Origin: RUG708 sp050946535
Lineage (GTDB): Bacteria > Bacillota > Clostridia > Peptostreptococcales > Anaerovoracaceae
Length of the DNA stretch: 40,428 nucleotides
NCBI GenBank assembly: GCA_050946535.1
Contig: JBMNUZ010000015.1
Location: forward strand, 1 to 40,428
Reading direction: 5' to 3'
Shown: one piece after another, positions 8,027 to 17,057 of the stretch
Layout of the letters: each line of letters starts with the position of its first letter
How positions within the stretch are numbered: position 1 is the stretch's first letter
The notes under the pieces: generated by a model
Seen by the model: the letters and a program-made list of their open reading frames with translations, nothing else
What the model was told of the DNA's origin: nothing
Databases searched by the model: none
Position numbers and translations under genes: made by a program

Positions 8027-8067
8027 AAAGGAAATTATTTCCTTTAAGGCGGCACGGGGGATGCCGC
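8027..8067 (+). promoter_or_regulatory. Double-hairpin leader of the pilus-like operon
   Basis: Two adjacent inverted repeats lie in the presumed 5' untranslated region. One is the palindrome AAAGGAAAT-T-ATTTCCTTT (8027-8045). The other is GCGGCA (8049-8054) with TGCCGC (8062-8067). A T-rich stretch runs from there to the ribosome binding site. The second stem sequence recurs in the leader of the ABC transporter lipoprotein gene (22393-22408). It does not match any riboswitch core I can recognise. Confidence 0.45.
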
Positions 8068-8119
8068 TGCAATTATTGTTTTTTGTTATTTTTATTTTAC
8101 ACGGGACAGGAGTGGACTG

Positions 8120-10039
8120 ATGCCAGGCAGAAAAAAGCTAAGCATAGAGATAGGGCCGAAAGTGATACGGGCGGCCGAAAGTACATGCAAAAGGAAAGAA
8201 ATTGATGTCGAGCGTGTCTTTGAAATCAGGACACCGGCGGATTGTGTAAGGAACGGTTATATTCTGAATCCGGACAGACTGGGAGAGCTTCTCCGCATGC
8301 ATCTGGACGCGGCTGGAATGAACGTTAAGAACGCGGTATTTACGATAAATTCAGATGATATTCTTGTGGGAGATGCCGAGATTTCAGTGGGCAGCCGCCG
8401 CGAAAAAGAGGACGAAGTCGACGAAAAAGCCTGCGAACTTTTCGGCCTTACGCCTTCGGCAAAAGACAGCGATCAAGAAGAAGAGACTCCGGAAAACGAA
8501 GAGGACTCAGACGGAGATGCAGATGAGGAACAGAAGGGTGGCGAAGAAGCAGCTGAAAACGCGGCTGAACATGCGGCATCCGGAGACGATGAAGATTCGG
8601 ACCTCATGAGCATCGACAATTACTGCATTTCTTACAAGACGGTCGAGACGAGCGACGACGGAAGCAAAATAAGGGTTATCATATTTGCGGCTCCTCTTGC
8701 TCTGATCGATACATACAGGATCACGGCTGAAAGAGCCGGCCTCGTGCTGGAATCGACCGACTGCACCATGAATTCCGTCTATCAGTGGATGAAGAAAGCG
8801 TTCGAATCCGAATCCGTCATGCTCGTAAGACTCGACAGCGCCGAGTGCTCTGCGGCTATTATGACGGACGACGTGCTTCGCGGCCATTATGTGCTTAAGA
8901 CAGACGGATCAGAGATTCTGAGCGCAATAAACGAATACAACAATGTCGCGGAATTTGAAGGAGCGGACGACTTCAACGACAGCTTCTCCGACGAGGACAA
9001 TCCTGTCGTAAGAGCGGCTTATCCGCTTACGGAAGAACTCAAGCGGATAATTTCTTCATTCCTCGAAGACAACCCGTCGGAATATCTGGACAAGATCATT
9101 CTCGCAGGCTACGGAGAGGGTATGCGCGTTCTGGCAAAGCAGATCCAGAATCAGACAGGAGTTACTTCCATGACGTTCGAGGATCTTCCTGACGGAGAGT
9201 ATGTAAAAGACACGGCTCCGTTCGGCGACCTGGATCCGGCTTCGTTCTTAGCTCCGGTAGGTGCTCTCATCGACCCGCTCGATTTTACTTCGGGCTCGGA
9301 GGGAGGAAGACCGGGCGTACGCCAGGAGCTCCTTACGAAAATCATGGTAGGCGTGCTTGCAGCCCTGATCATAGTCATGGCCATCACAGGAGTGCGCTAC
9401 CTGCTTCTCAAGTCGCACAACAACGAGCTGAACACGCAGCTTGACAAGGTCAAATATATAGAAGACATCTACGATCAGTATAAGGATGCAGAGACGAAGA
9501 ACAGCGAGGTAAGCGCGATCGATAAGTCTACTCAGCAGAAGAACGAGCTCCTCAGCCAGCTTTATTCTGATCTCGAATCAAAGATGCCTACAGACGCAAA
9601 GATCACATCTATGAATTCGTCTGACGATCTGGTAACGTTCAGCATTTCTGCCGACAGCAAGGAAACAGCGGCCGAGATGATCCTGCAGCTGAGAGATTTC
9701 GAATATCTTTCGGACATCAGCGTATCTGAACTTACCGATACGACCGATGCGTCAGGAAACGAAAGCGTTGAATTTACGGTTTCGGCAGTTCTCAGCGGAG
9801 ATGTATCGGAAGACTATTCGCTCTCGGACGGAGCAAATGACGACGGGCTCAGCGACAGCTCATCTTCAGGCGCTTCGAGCAGCAGCTCCTCGGACAGCAG
9901 TTCCTCGGGAAGCAGCTCTTCGAGCAGCGGTTCTTCGAGCAGCGGTTCTTCAGACAGCAGCTCATCAGGAAGCAGTTCTTCGAACGGCAGCACTTCGGGA
10001 AGCACGAGCTCGGGATCATCGTCCACGAGCAGTATATAA
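8120..10039 (+). CDS. PilM-PilN fusion protein of a type IV pilus-like system
   Basis: 639-residue protein that reads as PilM fused to PilN. Residues 1-395 resemble the actin-like ATPase PilM: an N-terminal strand KLSIEIG, a NGYILNPDRLGELLR segment, and KIILAGYGEGM near the end. An acidic insertion lies at about 117-160. Residues about 408-430 form one transmembrane helix, followed by a coiled coil (about 434-500) and a PilN-like domain (TSMNSSDDLVTFSISADS...MILQLRDFEYLSDISVSEL). Residues 577-639 are a serine-rich tail. PilM, PilN and PilO normally form the inner-membrane alignment complex of type IV pili, usually from separate genes; the next gene is PilO-like. AGGAG precedes the ATG. The fusion is read from domain order; PilM assignment is stronger than PilN. 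Confidence 0.75.
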   Translation: MPGRKKLSIEIGPKVIRAAESTCKRKEIDVERVFEIRTPADCVRNGYILNPDRLGELLRMHLDAAGMNVKNAVFTINSDDILVGDAEISVGSRREKEDEVDEKACELFGLTPSAKDSDQEEETPENEEDSDGDADEEQKGGEEAAENAAEHAASGDDEDSDLMSIDNYCISYKTVETSDDGSKIRVIIFAAPLALIDTYRITAERAGLVLESTDCTMNSVYQWMKKAFESESVMLVRLDSAECSAAIMTDDVLRGHYVLKTDGSEILSAINEYNNVAEFEGADDFNDSFSDEDNPVVRAAYPLTEELKRIISSFLEDNPSEYLDKIILAGYGEGMRVLAKQIQNQTGVTSMTFEDLPDGEYVKDTAPFGDLDPASFLAPVGALIDPLDFTSGSEGGRPGVRQELLTKIMVGVLAALIIVMAITGVRYLLLKSHNNELNTQLDKVKYIEDIYDQYKDAETKNSEVSAIDKSTQQKNELLSQLYSDLESKMPTDAKITSMNSSDDLVTFSISADSKETAAEMILQLRDFEYLSDISVSELTDTTDASGNESVEFTVSAVLSGDVSEDYSLSDGANDDGLSDSSSSGASSSSSSDSSSSGSSSSSSGSSSSGSSDSSSSGSSSSNGSTSGSTSSGSSSTSSI

Positions 10040-10055
10040 AGGGGAGGCATGAGAG

Positions 10056-10943
10056 ATGGCAGATTTCGGAAAGAATAATAAAGATACTCTGACAGGGCTT
10101 GAAATGCCTGCCAGCGGGACACCAGAGACCGTTCAGGAAAAGGAAAAGGGTGTCTCAAGCAATCCGCCGGGATCGTCGCGCGTGAGCACGGTATTAATAA
10201 TCGGACTGATCCTCGCAGTAGTGCTCGTTTCGCTGATGAGCTTCATGATCTATAAAACACATGCTCTGGCGGTAACGAATTCGGATCTGGAAACCAGAAT
10301 CGAAAGGGACCAGAAGCTTCAGAAGTCGGAGAGCGACTACGAGACGCAGACCGACGAGCTCAACACGGAGAGCGAAGATATAATCGACAAATACGGTGCA
10401 GGCAACACACCTGAAAAGACGATCATGTTCCTCGTCAACCTGTCGAATACTTCGGGAATATCTGTAAATTCTGTTGAGTTCGGAGACGAAGAAAATGTAA
10501 CGGTAGACGCCAGCGGAAACAAGCTCAAGGGTGCGGCAGAGGCGCCTGATCCTACAGAATCTACAGCATCCGACAGCAGCTCATCTGACAGTTCGTCAAG
10601 TTCGTCGGATTCGTCGAGTTCATCAGATTCGTCGAGTGCATCCGATTCGTCGAGCTCAGACAGCTCGTCCGACAGTTCATCTGACGGCAAATACTATCTT
10701 TATAAATATCCTGTAACTATTTCATATACAGGCACATATTCACAGCTCAAGCAGGCTGTAAAATTCATCGAAGATTACGGCGAGCGCATGACAATCAACG
10801 ACATTACGTCGACTTACGACGAAACGACGAATCAGATCACTGGTTCCATAACTCTCAATATGTATACTCTTACAGGTACTGAGAAAGAATATACGGATCC
10901 TGATGTTTCAGGAAGCATTGGAAATGCGGATATCTTTGGTTAA
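10056..10943 (+). CDS. PilO-like inner-membrane pilus alignment protein
   Basis: 295-residue bitopic membrane protein. A short cytoplasmic N-terminus (1-42) is followed by a transmembrane helix at about 43-64 (VLIIGLILAVVLVSLMSFMI), a coiled coil at about 70-110, and a small PilO-like domain. That domain is split by a serine/aspartate-rich insertion (about 171-212) between EKTIMFLVNLSNTSGISVNS and a beta-rich end (YPVTISYTGTYSQLKQAVKFIEDY). The pattern TM, coiled coil, then 'ysqlk.Fi..l' is typical of PilO. It follows the PilM-PilN gene by 16 bp with a GGGGAGG site. The serine insertion inside the domain is unusual. Confidence 0.7.
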   Translation: MADFGKNNKDTLTGLEMPASGTPETVQEKEKGVSSNPPGSSRVSTVLIIGLILAVVLVSLMSFMIYKTHALAVTNSDLETRIERDQKLQKSESDYETQTDELNTESEDIIDKYGAGNTPEKTIMFLVNLSNTSGISVNSVEFGDEENVTVDASGNKLKGAAEAPDPTESTASDSSSSDSSSSSSDSSSSSDSSSASDSSSSDSSSDSSSDGKYYLYKYPVTISYTGTYSQLKQAVKFIEDYGERMTINDITSTYDETTNQITGSITLNMYTLTGTEKEYTDPDVSGSIGNADIFG

Positions 10944-10984
10944 AATCCTGAAAGAGGAATTTGCATTCGGAGTGGAGGCAGCAG

Positions 10985-12682
10985 ATGAACAATAAACCGG
11001 ACAAACTGAATAATACGACCGGAAGTGAGTCACCTGAAGCAGCAACTTCTGAACAGGATTCAGTGAGTGCAAAGCGGAGCAGTGACAAACTGCGTTTCGG
11101 CGCCATTATTGCAGTCATTGCGGCTGTGGTCATGCTCATCGTGCTGATCGCCGGTTCTTCTGTAATTTCGGACAAAAGAGCGTCTGCCGCCGATAAGGAA
11201 AAGGCAGATCTGTTCGCTCAGAATCTGACCGATACTTTAACCCAGAAGAGCCAGGAACGCGTGGAGAAGCAATTCTGGAAGGGATACACGATAAAAGACA
11301 GTGGAATCTATGAGGGCCTTATGTTCGACATAACAGATGATTACTCGAGCTACGGTCCTTCCGACGAGAACTTTTCAATTCTCGGCAAAGACGGCGAATA
11401 CGAACTGCCGTCTTACGGAGATGTGAGGAGATATTCCATTGTAGGAGCGAAGTACGACGGAAACACTTACGACGTTTCTATAGAATACGATCCTTCTGAC
11501 TACGAAAGCAGCAGTTCAGACGAGGATTCAAAGGCTTACAACGCCAACAATTTCCCGGACACTAAGTCTCTTTCATCGGATTCTACAGCGATAATAAATC
11601 CGGAAAGTGCTTATCTTAAATTTGATACAAGCAGCGACGGCGAATACGAGTACGACGACACGACTCAGAGCTTCAAGCACGAAGGCTCTTCGCTGGAACA
11701 GACGGCGGTCGACAATTTTTACGCGAAATACACGACGTTTTATGAAAATGCAGTTTCAACGATAAATTCATATCTGACGCAGAACGGCTATGACAGCAGC
11801 CATATGCTCAGAGGAAGCGACTTTATACAGTCATCGGCGAAGGAAGCCAAGGAGTCGGAGCTCAAAAAGTCAATCACCAGGGATACGACTCTGCTCGCCT
11901 ACGAATCGGGGGACGGCGTAGCTTTCAGATCGAATATAGTATTTACACTGACCGATGTGACCCAGATAGGAATTCCGCAGACGGTTACAGATACTCTGAG
12001 ATCAAGGCTTCAGGGAGCCACGATAACAGAGATTCAGGCGGACGGAACGTCAGTTTCGAGAACTGCAGAATCTGCAGACATATCGGCTGCGGTCTCCACT
12101 CTCGAACCTCAGATTCAGAGTCTGTGGAACGATGCCACTTCGTCATCAGAGCTTCAGGAGCAGTTCGTAGCGTATCAGAGCGACAATGCGTTCTCTTCGC
12201 TGGACAATATCTATCTGATGTATTACCCGCTCAAGGTTTCTGAATGGGAAGACGATACCATCAATATCGATATCTCTGCGGTCAGGGACAGATACAAGAC
12301 CGACGGCAAGCTCAATCTTTACATAGTTCCTCAGCTCGGGCTTCTGTCATCTGAGTCTGTTCCTTATGATTCAATTCAGGCTTCAGACTACATCGCACCT
12401 GATCTTAAGGGAGGAACTATAACGTACGGAGAAAACGGTCTTGCAGACAACGCGGTTTCTGTAGAAAATTCAGGAACCCTCTATGATATGGCGAGAATCC
12501 GGATAAATTACATAAAAGGCTGGTTCAGGACACTTGCTGCCGCTGACACGAACGATTCGGTGGTGGCAGAGAACGATTCGCAGGACATCATATACAACCT
12601 TACCGTAGGCATATATGAAAGCTCCGGAGGAAAATTCTCTGACAGCGATCTCATAACGACTCGTGAAGTGTCATGTTCGTAG
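10985..12682 (+). CDS. Single-pass membrane protein of the pilus-like operon, unknown function
   Basis: 565-residue protein I cannot assign to a family. A charged and polar N-terminus is followed by one transmembrane helix at about residues 34-60. The rest is a large extracytoplasmic part, mostly polar with beta-prone segments and few Cys. The C-terminal segment (IIYNLTVGIYES, then SDLITTREVS) resembles the ends of minor-pilin-like proteins, but there is no prepilin cleavage motif. A short serine/aspartate patch occurs near residue 175. The start is the ATG at 10985 with GGAGG upstream; an in-frame TTG further upstream lacks a site. By position it is a structural or anchoring part of the same envelope complex as the PilMN and PilO proteins. 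Confidence 0.75.
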   Translation: MNNKPDKLNNTTGSESPEAATSEQDSVSAKRSSDKLRFGAIIAVIAAVVMLIVLIAGSSVISDKRASAADKEKADLFAQNLTDTLTQKSQERVEKQFWKGYTIKDSGIYEGLMFDITDDYSSYGPSDENFSILGKDGEYELPSYGDVRRYSIVGAKYDGNTYDVSIEYDPSDYESSSSDEDSKAYNANNFPDTKSLSSDSTAIINPESAYLKFDTSSDGEYEYDDTTQSFKHEGSSLEQTAVDNFYAKYTTFYENAVSTINSYLTQNGYDSSHMLRGSDFIQSSAKEAKESELKKSITRDTTLLAYESGDGVAFRSNIVFTLTDVTQIGIPQTVTDTLRSRLQGATITEIQADGTSVSRTAESADISAAVSTLEPQIQSLWNDATSSSELQEQFVAYQSDNAFSSLDNIYLMYYPLKVSEWEDDTINIDISAVRDRYKTDGKLNLYIVPQLGLLSSESVPYDSIQASDYIAPDLKGGTITYGENGLADNAVSVENSGTLYDMARIRINYIKGWFRTLAAADTNDSVVAENDSQDIIYNLTVGIYESSGGKFSDSDLITTREVSCS

Positions 12683-12702
12683 CCGGCGGGAGGCGGTGTT
12701 TT

Positions 12703-14634
12703 TTGAACTTAATAGAAAAATTCAGGGACAAAACTCCCGAGGAAAAGAATAAATCGTATCTTAACACTATTCTCTGCTGCTCGTTTTTAGTGGTATTGCT
12801 GTTTTTCACGATTCTGGCAATTTCGTTTCCGGAAACGCACGGAGCGGAGAATACGGCCGAAGGTACGTGCGCCCAGTCGGCAGCAGCCGAGATAAGCGCT
12901 GGCCTGCAGGTAGAATCGGAGGATTCGCTCAGCAGCGCGCTCAGCTATGTCGAGACAAATTACGCGTCGACTCCTTCGGATAAGAGATCTGAACTTGTCC
13001 AGAAGCGTTTTACAAACGTTTTCTTCTCTTACCTCAAATCGGAGGCCGGAATCGCGTCTAATGCGGCTGAAGAAGTCGTATCGGGAAGCAGCGATGTAAG
13101 GAGAATAGAACTCACGGATGACAGCGGTTCTTCGGACAGTTCCGGCAGCTCTGACGAAGAAGAATCGACGCTCAGCAGCTTCGAGAATTATCTGGAATCA
13201 TTCGTAAGCGACGACCTCGATGTGAGCGTTTCGCCGTCGTCGTACGGCTTGTACATCGCTTACAGCAAGTCAGACAATTACGTTGAGATACAGAACTTAA
13301 CAATAAAGAGCGGCAAGGACGGTTCCGAGCTGATAACCGACATACGCTTCACACCTCCGTCCGATGCTGCAGACTCAGACTCAGGAACTTATCAGGGAGC
13401 GGTAAACAGTTATGCCGCAGCGGCTGACGGAAGTATAATCTCTACAGGCGGAACGAATCACATAGACGGATCCGTATACGCAGGAAATTCGATAGACGCT
13501 GAAACAGGCGGTTCGCTCGTTCTCGACGGACCTGAGACGGTTACTCGCGGCGATATCAACGTCTCGGGATCAGCGCTTCTCGATATAACAGGCGGTGAAG
13601 TCTGGGCTGACAACGTGAATACCAAGAGCTCAAGCGGCTCGGTCGTGACATCTAACCGCGGCGACAACATCACGGCGGTGGCTGATTTCTTTGTAAAGGG
13701 CAGCCTGGCACTTGGAAATACGGGATATGATGTAGATATAGACGGCAATTATTACGGCTACGGAACGGGTGACGACAGCCTGGACAGCAGTTCCAGCAGC
13801 TCCAGCAGCTCCAGCAGCGGAAGCTCTTCGTCTTCCTCTTCGTCATCGTCATCGGGCAGCAGCCTGACAGGATCGACAGGCACGGCTCTGCTTCAGAAGC
13901 TGTTTAATACCGACAGAATACTGACGAGTACAGACGGAAATTCGACTACTTATTCGGCTGCGTCATCGTCGACGAGCAATCAGAGCACGATAACGATTAC
14001 AGCAGGATCGGCTTCAGCCCACGTGGCGTATATGCCGGGACAGACTCTCTGGCTGGCACAGGGAAGCATCTACAGTGTCGCAGGGTCAGAAGGAAGAACG
14101 GCTTTCACCAGTACGTACCTTCCGACTTCTGCTTCATCGCTTAGTGACGATACAGGCGCTTCAAATCTGGATATGCTCTACACATACCAGTACAACGGCC
14201 TGATCGGCGGATTCGACAAGAATTCATCCACGAGCGAACCGACTTATGACCTCGTAAGCCATCTGCTCAGCCAGTCGGGGCTGGATGAAGAGGACACAAA
14301 CGCGATATACGTTCCTGACGGCCAGGGAGGTTACGAGAGACACGACCTCGAAGTGCTCTCGTCAGCAGACGGCGGCCATGTGAGCCTGACGCCGCGCTCG
14401 GATTACAAGAGCGGAATCGTAATCGCTGACTGTGATGTAAATATCACGAACATCAACTTCACAGGCATGGTAATAACGACAGGCGACATCAATCTGACAG
14501 GCGGAGCCACGATAACTTCGTCTCCTTCCATCAGCTTCACGTCGCTTACAGACAGCAGCTCCGGAGACAATTCAGGAGAAAACGGACGCGTGCAGATAAA
14601 GCTGACTGAAAACAAGTCTTCAGATGAAAAATAA
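12703..14634 (+). CDS. Beta-rich membrane-anchored surface protein of the pilus-like operon
   Basis: 643-residue protein with a transmembrane helix at about residues 17-41, then an extracytoplasmic part. Repeated GG-x-(V/I)-x-(A/G)-N/D strands (SVYAGNSIDAETGGSL, GDINVSGSALLDITGG, GDINLTGGATITSSP) suggest a parallel beta-helix, as in polymer-forming or PilX-associated proteins of Clostridia. Serine-rich linkers interrupt it near 138-152 and 358-388. The start is taken as TTG at 12703, because GGGAGG (12688-12693) is correctly spaced; the earlier in-frame ATG at 12673 would overlap the previous gene and has no site. Function unknown; surface adhesin or pilus-tip component are possibilities inferred only from fold and context. 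Confidence 0.7.
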   Translation: MNLIEKFRDKTPEEKNKSYLNTILCCSFLVVLLFFTILAISFPETHGAENTAEGTCAQSAAAEISAGLQVESEDSLSSALSYVETNYASTPSDKRSELVQKRFTNVFFSYLKSEAGIASNAAEEVVSGSSDVRRIELTDDSGSSDSSGSSDEEESTLSSFENYLESFVSDDLDVSVSPSSYGLYIAYSKSDNYVEIQNLTIKSGKDGSELITDIRFTPPSDAADSDSGTYQGAVNSYAAAADGSIISTGGTNHIDGSVYAGNSIDAETGGSLVLDGPETVTRGDINVSGSALLDITGGEVWADNVNTKSSSGSVVTSNRGDNITAVADFFVKGSLALGNTGYDVDIDGNYYGYGTGDDSLDSSSSSSSSSSSGSSSSSSSSSSSGSSLTGSTGTALLQKLFNTDRILTSTDGNSTTYSAASSSTSNQSTITITAGSASAHVAYMPGQTLWLAQGSIYSVAGSEGRTAFTSTYLPTSASSLSDDTGASNLDMLYTYQYNGLIGGFDKNSSTSEPTYDLVSHLLSQSGLDEEDTNAIYVPDGQGGYERHDLEVLSSADGGHVSLTPRSDYKSGIVIADCDVNITNINFTGMVITTGDINLTGGATITSSPSISFTSLTDSSSGDNSGENGRVQIKLTENKSSDEK

Positions 14635-14760
14635 AGAAGATTTCATGCGAGTCAGGGAAAACATCAGAGGACTCAATGGACTTGCCCACAGGGCAGGCTG
14701 AGGGCGCCTGAGACGCTCCGTTCTGCAGAATAGAATACCGAAGATAATGATAATTCAGGA

Positions 14761-14819
14761 TGGCGGAATATGTGCAGATCTGAACAAGGTTTCGGATCTG
14801 CCTTGTTTCCGCCATTTTT
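14761..14819 (+). terminator. Rho-independent terminator of the pilus-like operon
   Basis: Two-tier stem: TGGCGGA (14761-14767) pairs with TCCGCCA (14808-14814), and GCAGATC (14774-14780) pairs with GATCTGC (14795-14801) inside it. Five T follow. It lies 126 bp after the last gene of the operon. Confidence 0.8.
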
Positions 14820-14827
14820 AAGCTGAA

Positions 14828-14859
14828 AAAAGGCTTCCGGCCACGGCCGGAAGCCTTTT
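14828..14859. terminator. Bidirectional intrinsic terminator between the pilus-like and rnf operons
   Basis: Perfect 15-bp stem AAAAGGCTTCCGGCC (14828-14842) with GGCCGGAAGCCTTTT (14845-14859) and a 2-base loop. T-runs follow on both strands. It terminates rnfB on the minus strand and backs up the pilus-like operon terminator on the plus strand. Confidence 0.93.
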
Positions 14860-14886
14860 CTATTGATGTCAAATACAAAGATTGTA

Positions 14887-15735
14887 CTAGTTGTTTGCCG
14901 CTGCCTGTCCGGGAACGACGTTTTTCTTTACCTTGCCCTTTTTCCTGGCGAGCTTGATTATCGTCTGGTCAGGGCATACCTTTGCGCACATTCCGCAGTT
15001 CTTGCAGGTATCGTAGTCGATGACCGCGTGATTGTCGACGATGTGGATCGAATCGAATTTGCAGGTCTTTTCGCATTTGCGGCATGCGATACATCCGGCT
15101 TTGCACTGTTTGTGCGTTTGAGCGCCCTTGTCGGTCGAGCTGCATGCCACGTAGATGATATTGCGCTTCGGAACGAGTTCGATGATATTGTTAGGACATA
15201 CCTTTGTGCATGCGCCGCATCCTGTGCAGTTGTTTCTGTCGACCCATGCGACACCGTTGATGATGCCTATGGCGTTGAAATTGCAGGCTCTTACGCAGTC
15301 GCCGAGACCTATGCAGCCGTGCATGCACGCGCCGTCACCGCTGTAGATCGATTTGTTGGCTTTGCACGTAGGAACACCCTTGTACTCCAGGATTTTACTC
15401 GTCTTGCCGTTGTATCCGCAGCACTTGACGAGGGCTACCTTAGGCTCCTCGGCGGATACTTCCATGCCCATGATCCTGCCTAACTCTGCAGCGCATGCAG
15501 GACCTCCCACAGCGCACGAAGTGAGCTCGGCGCCGTCGTTCACGATAGCGTTTGCGTAATCGGAACATCCGGCAAAACCGCAGCCGCCGCAGTTAGCTCC
15601 CGGAAGTGCGTCCGTGAGCTCTTCGACTCTGTCGTCTACAGGCACATACATTACTTTCGCGGCGAAAGTGAGCATGATGCCGGCGATTATGCCTATAACC
15701 GTTACTAACAGTATTGGAAATAAATATGCTGACAT
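14887..15735 (-). CDS. rnfB: Rnf complex subunit RnfB (Fe-S electron input)
   Basis: 282-residue iron-sulfur protein that accepts electrons from reduced ferredoxin for the Rnf complex. An N-terminal transmembrane helix (about 1-27) is followed by the RnfB-type cluster motif CGGCGFAGC (C49, C52, C57) with a further Cys at 74. The C-terminal half has four ferredoxin-type motifs: CMHGCIGLGDCVRAC, CTGCGACTKVCP, CKAGCIACRKCEKTC and CKNCGMCAKVCP. It is the last gene of rnfCDGEAB, 15 bp after rnfA, with AGGAGG upstream of the ATG. Confidence 0.96.
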   Translation of the reverse strand: MSAYLFPILLVTVIGIIAGIMLTFAAKVMYVPVDDRVEELTDALPGANCGGCGFAGCSDYANAIVNDGAELTSCAVGGPACAAELGRIMGMEVSAEEPKVALVKCCGYNGKTSKILEYKGVPTCKANKSIYSGDGACMHGCIGLGDCVRACNFNAIGIINGVAWVDRNNCTGCGACTKVCPNNIIELVPKRNIIYVACSSTDKGAQTHKQCKAGCIACRKCEKTCKFDSIHIVDNHAVIDYDTCKNCGMCAKVCPDQTIIKLARKKGKVKKNVVPGQAAANN

Positions 15736-15750
15736 ATTGCTGTGTGCCTC

Positions 15751-16341
15751 CTAACCGAAAATACCGTCTACTACGCCGCTGAATCCCATGAATGAAACGG
15801 AGAGGATAGAAGCGGCCATAAGTGTGATAGGAATGCCCTTCAGGCCTTCAGGGATATCGGCGTTTTCCATCTTGCCTCTTACTCCGGCGAAGATGACCAT
15901 GGCGATCATGAAGCCGATGCCTGCGCCGAACGAATTGCAGAGAGATTCTCCGAATGTGAGGTTGTCCTCGATATTGTTTACGGTTACACCGAGAACGGCG
16001 CAGTTCGTAGTGATCAGAGGAAGGTAGATGCCGAGCTGCTGATAGAGCGAAGGCATGTACTTCTTGAGAATGAGCTCAACGAGCTGTACCAGAGCAGCGA
16101 TTACGAGAATGAATACGACTGTCTGGAGATATCCGATCTGAAGAGGATCGAGTATGAGCCTCTGGATAGGCCATGTTGCGAGCGTTGCGAGAACCATTAC
16201 GAATGTAACGGCTACGCTCATGCCGACTGCGGAATCGAGCTTCTTGGAAACACCGAGGAACGGGCAGATGCCGAGGAACTGTGCGAGAACGTAGTTGTTT
16301 ACGATCATTACAGTCAGCATTATTGACAGATACTGAGCCAT
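15751..16341 (-). CDS. rnfA: Rnf complex membrane subunit RnfA
   Basis: 196-residue polytopic membrane subunit with about six transmembrane helices. The two conserved cysteine segments, NYVLAQFLGICPFLG near the N-terminus and LITTNCAVLG in the middle, supply half of the intramembrane iron-sulfur cluster that RnfA and RnfE share at their interface. The ATG overlaps the rnfE stop by one base (TAATG), with GGAGG upstream. Confidence 0.96.
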   Translation of the reverse strand: MAQYLSIMLTVMIVNNYVLAQFLGICPFLGVSKKLDSAVGMSVAVTFVMVLATLATWPIQRLILDPLQIGYLQTVVFILVIAALVQLVELILKKYMPSLYQQLGIYLPLITTNCAVLGVTVNNIEDNLTFGESLCNSFGAGIGFMIAMVIFAGVRGKMENADIPEGLKGIPITLMAASILSVSFMGFSGVVDGIFG

Positions 16342-17057
16342 TATCTGGTGCCTCCTTCCGGAACAGCGGAAGAAGCCGATGCTGCTTCAGCGATAGCGCT
16401 CATTGTCGGGCCGATTTCGATTTCGCCCGGGCAGCCTTCGCCGCTGAATTCTCTGTTTACTCTTCCTTTTGTGATCTTGTTTACTATGGCTGTGAGGATT
16501 CCGAATACGAAGAATCCGCCCGGCGACATAGTGAATATCGTCATCGGGTCATAGAGGTTGGCGGTCACGGTCATTCCGAGGAATGTGCCGGCGCCGAAGA
16601 ACTCTCTGATCACACCCATGCAGAACAGGGCGAGCGTGAAGCCGAGCCCCATTCCTATTCCGTCGAGAGCCGAGTCAACTACAGAGTTCTTGCTGGCGAA
16701 CATTTCTGCACGTCCGAGTATGATGCAGTTTACTACGATCAGCGGTATGTAGATACCAAGAGCACTGTTCAGCGAAGGTGCGTAGGCCTCCAGCAGGAAC
16801 TGCACGACCGTAACGAATCCTGCGATGATCGTTATGTAGCACGGTATGCGTACTCTGTCAGGAATGACGTTTTTAAGCATCGAAATTACTATGTTGGAAC
16901 ATATTAATACGACCATGGTGGAAAGTCCCATGCCGAGTCCGTTGATGGCGCTCGTCGAAGTCGCCAGGAACGGACATGTTCCTATTACTAGAACCAGCGT
17001 AGGATTTTCCTTTATTATTCCGTTGGTCAGGATGGATAATTTTGAATTGCTGCTCAT
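16341..17057 (-). CDS. rnfE: Rnf complex membrane subunit RnfE
   Basis: 238-residue paralogue of RnfA with the matching cysteine segments GTCPFLATST and IVVNCIILGRAE. It is a six-helix membrane subunit that passes electrons through the membrane-embedded cluster. The C-terminal tail ends in an alanine/serine-rich stretch. The ATG directly follows the rnfG stop, with GGAGGTG upstream. Confidence 0.96.
   Translation of the reverse strand: MSSNSKLSILTNGIIKENPTLVLVIGTCPFLATSTSAINGLGMGLSTMVVLICSNIVISMLKNVIPDRVRIPCYITIIAGFVTVVQFLLEAYAPSLNSALGIYIPLIVVNCIILGRAEMFASKNSVVDSALDGIGMGLGFTLALFCMGVIREFFGAGTFLGMTVTANLYDPMTIFTMSPGGFFVFGILTAIVNKITKGRVNREFSGEGCPGEIEIGPTMSAIAEAASASSAVPEGGTR

Noticed and set aside
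8027..8110. Cyclic-di-GMP riboswitch in the pilus-operon leader
   Set aside because: Such switches often control pili, but the conserved GEMM core bases are not present; only two simple hairpins are seen.
7993..8205. 70-residue frame overlapping the start of the PilM-PilN gene
   Set aside because: It starts within the promoter region, has no ribosome binding site, and the PilM frame has a strong AGGAG and family match.
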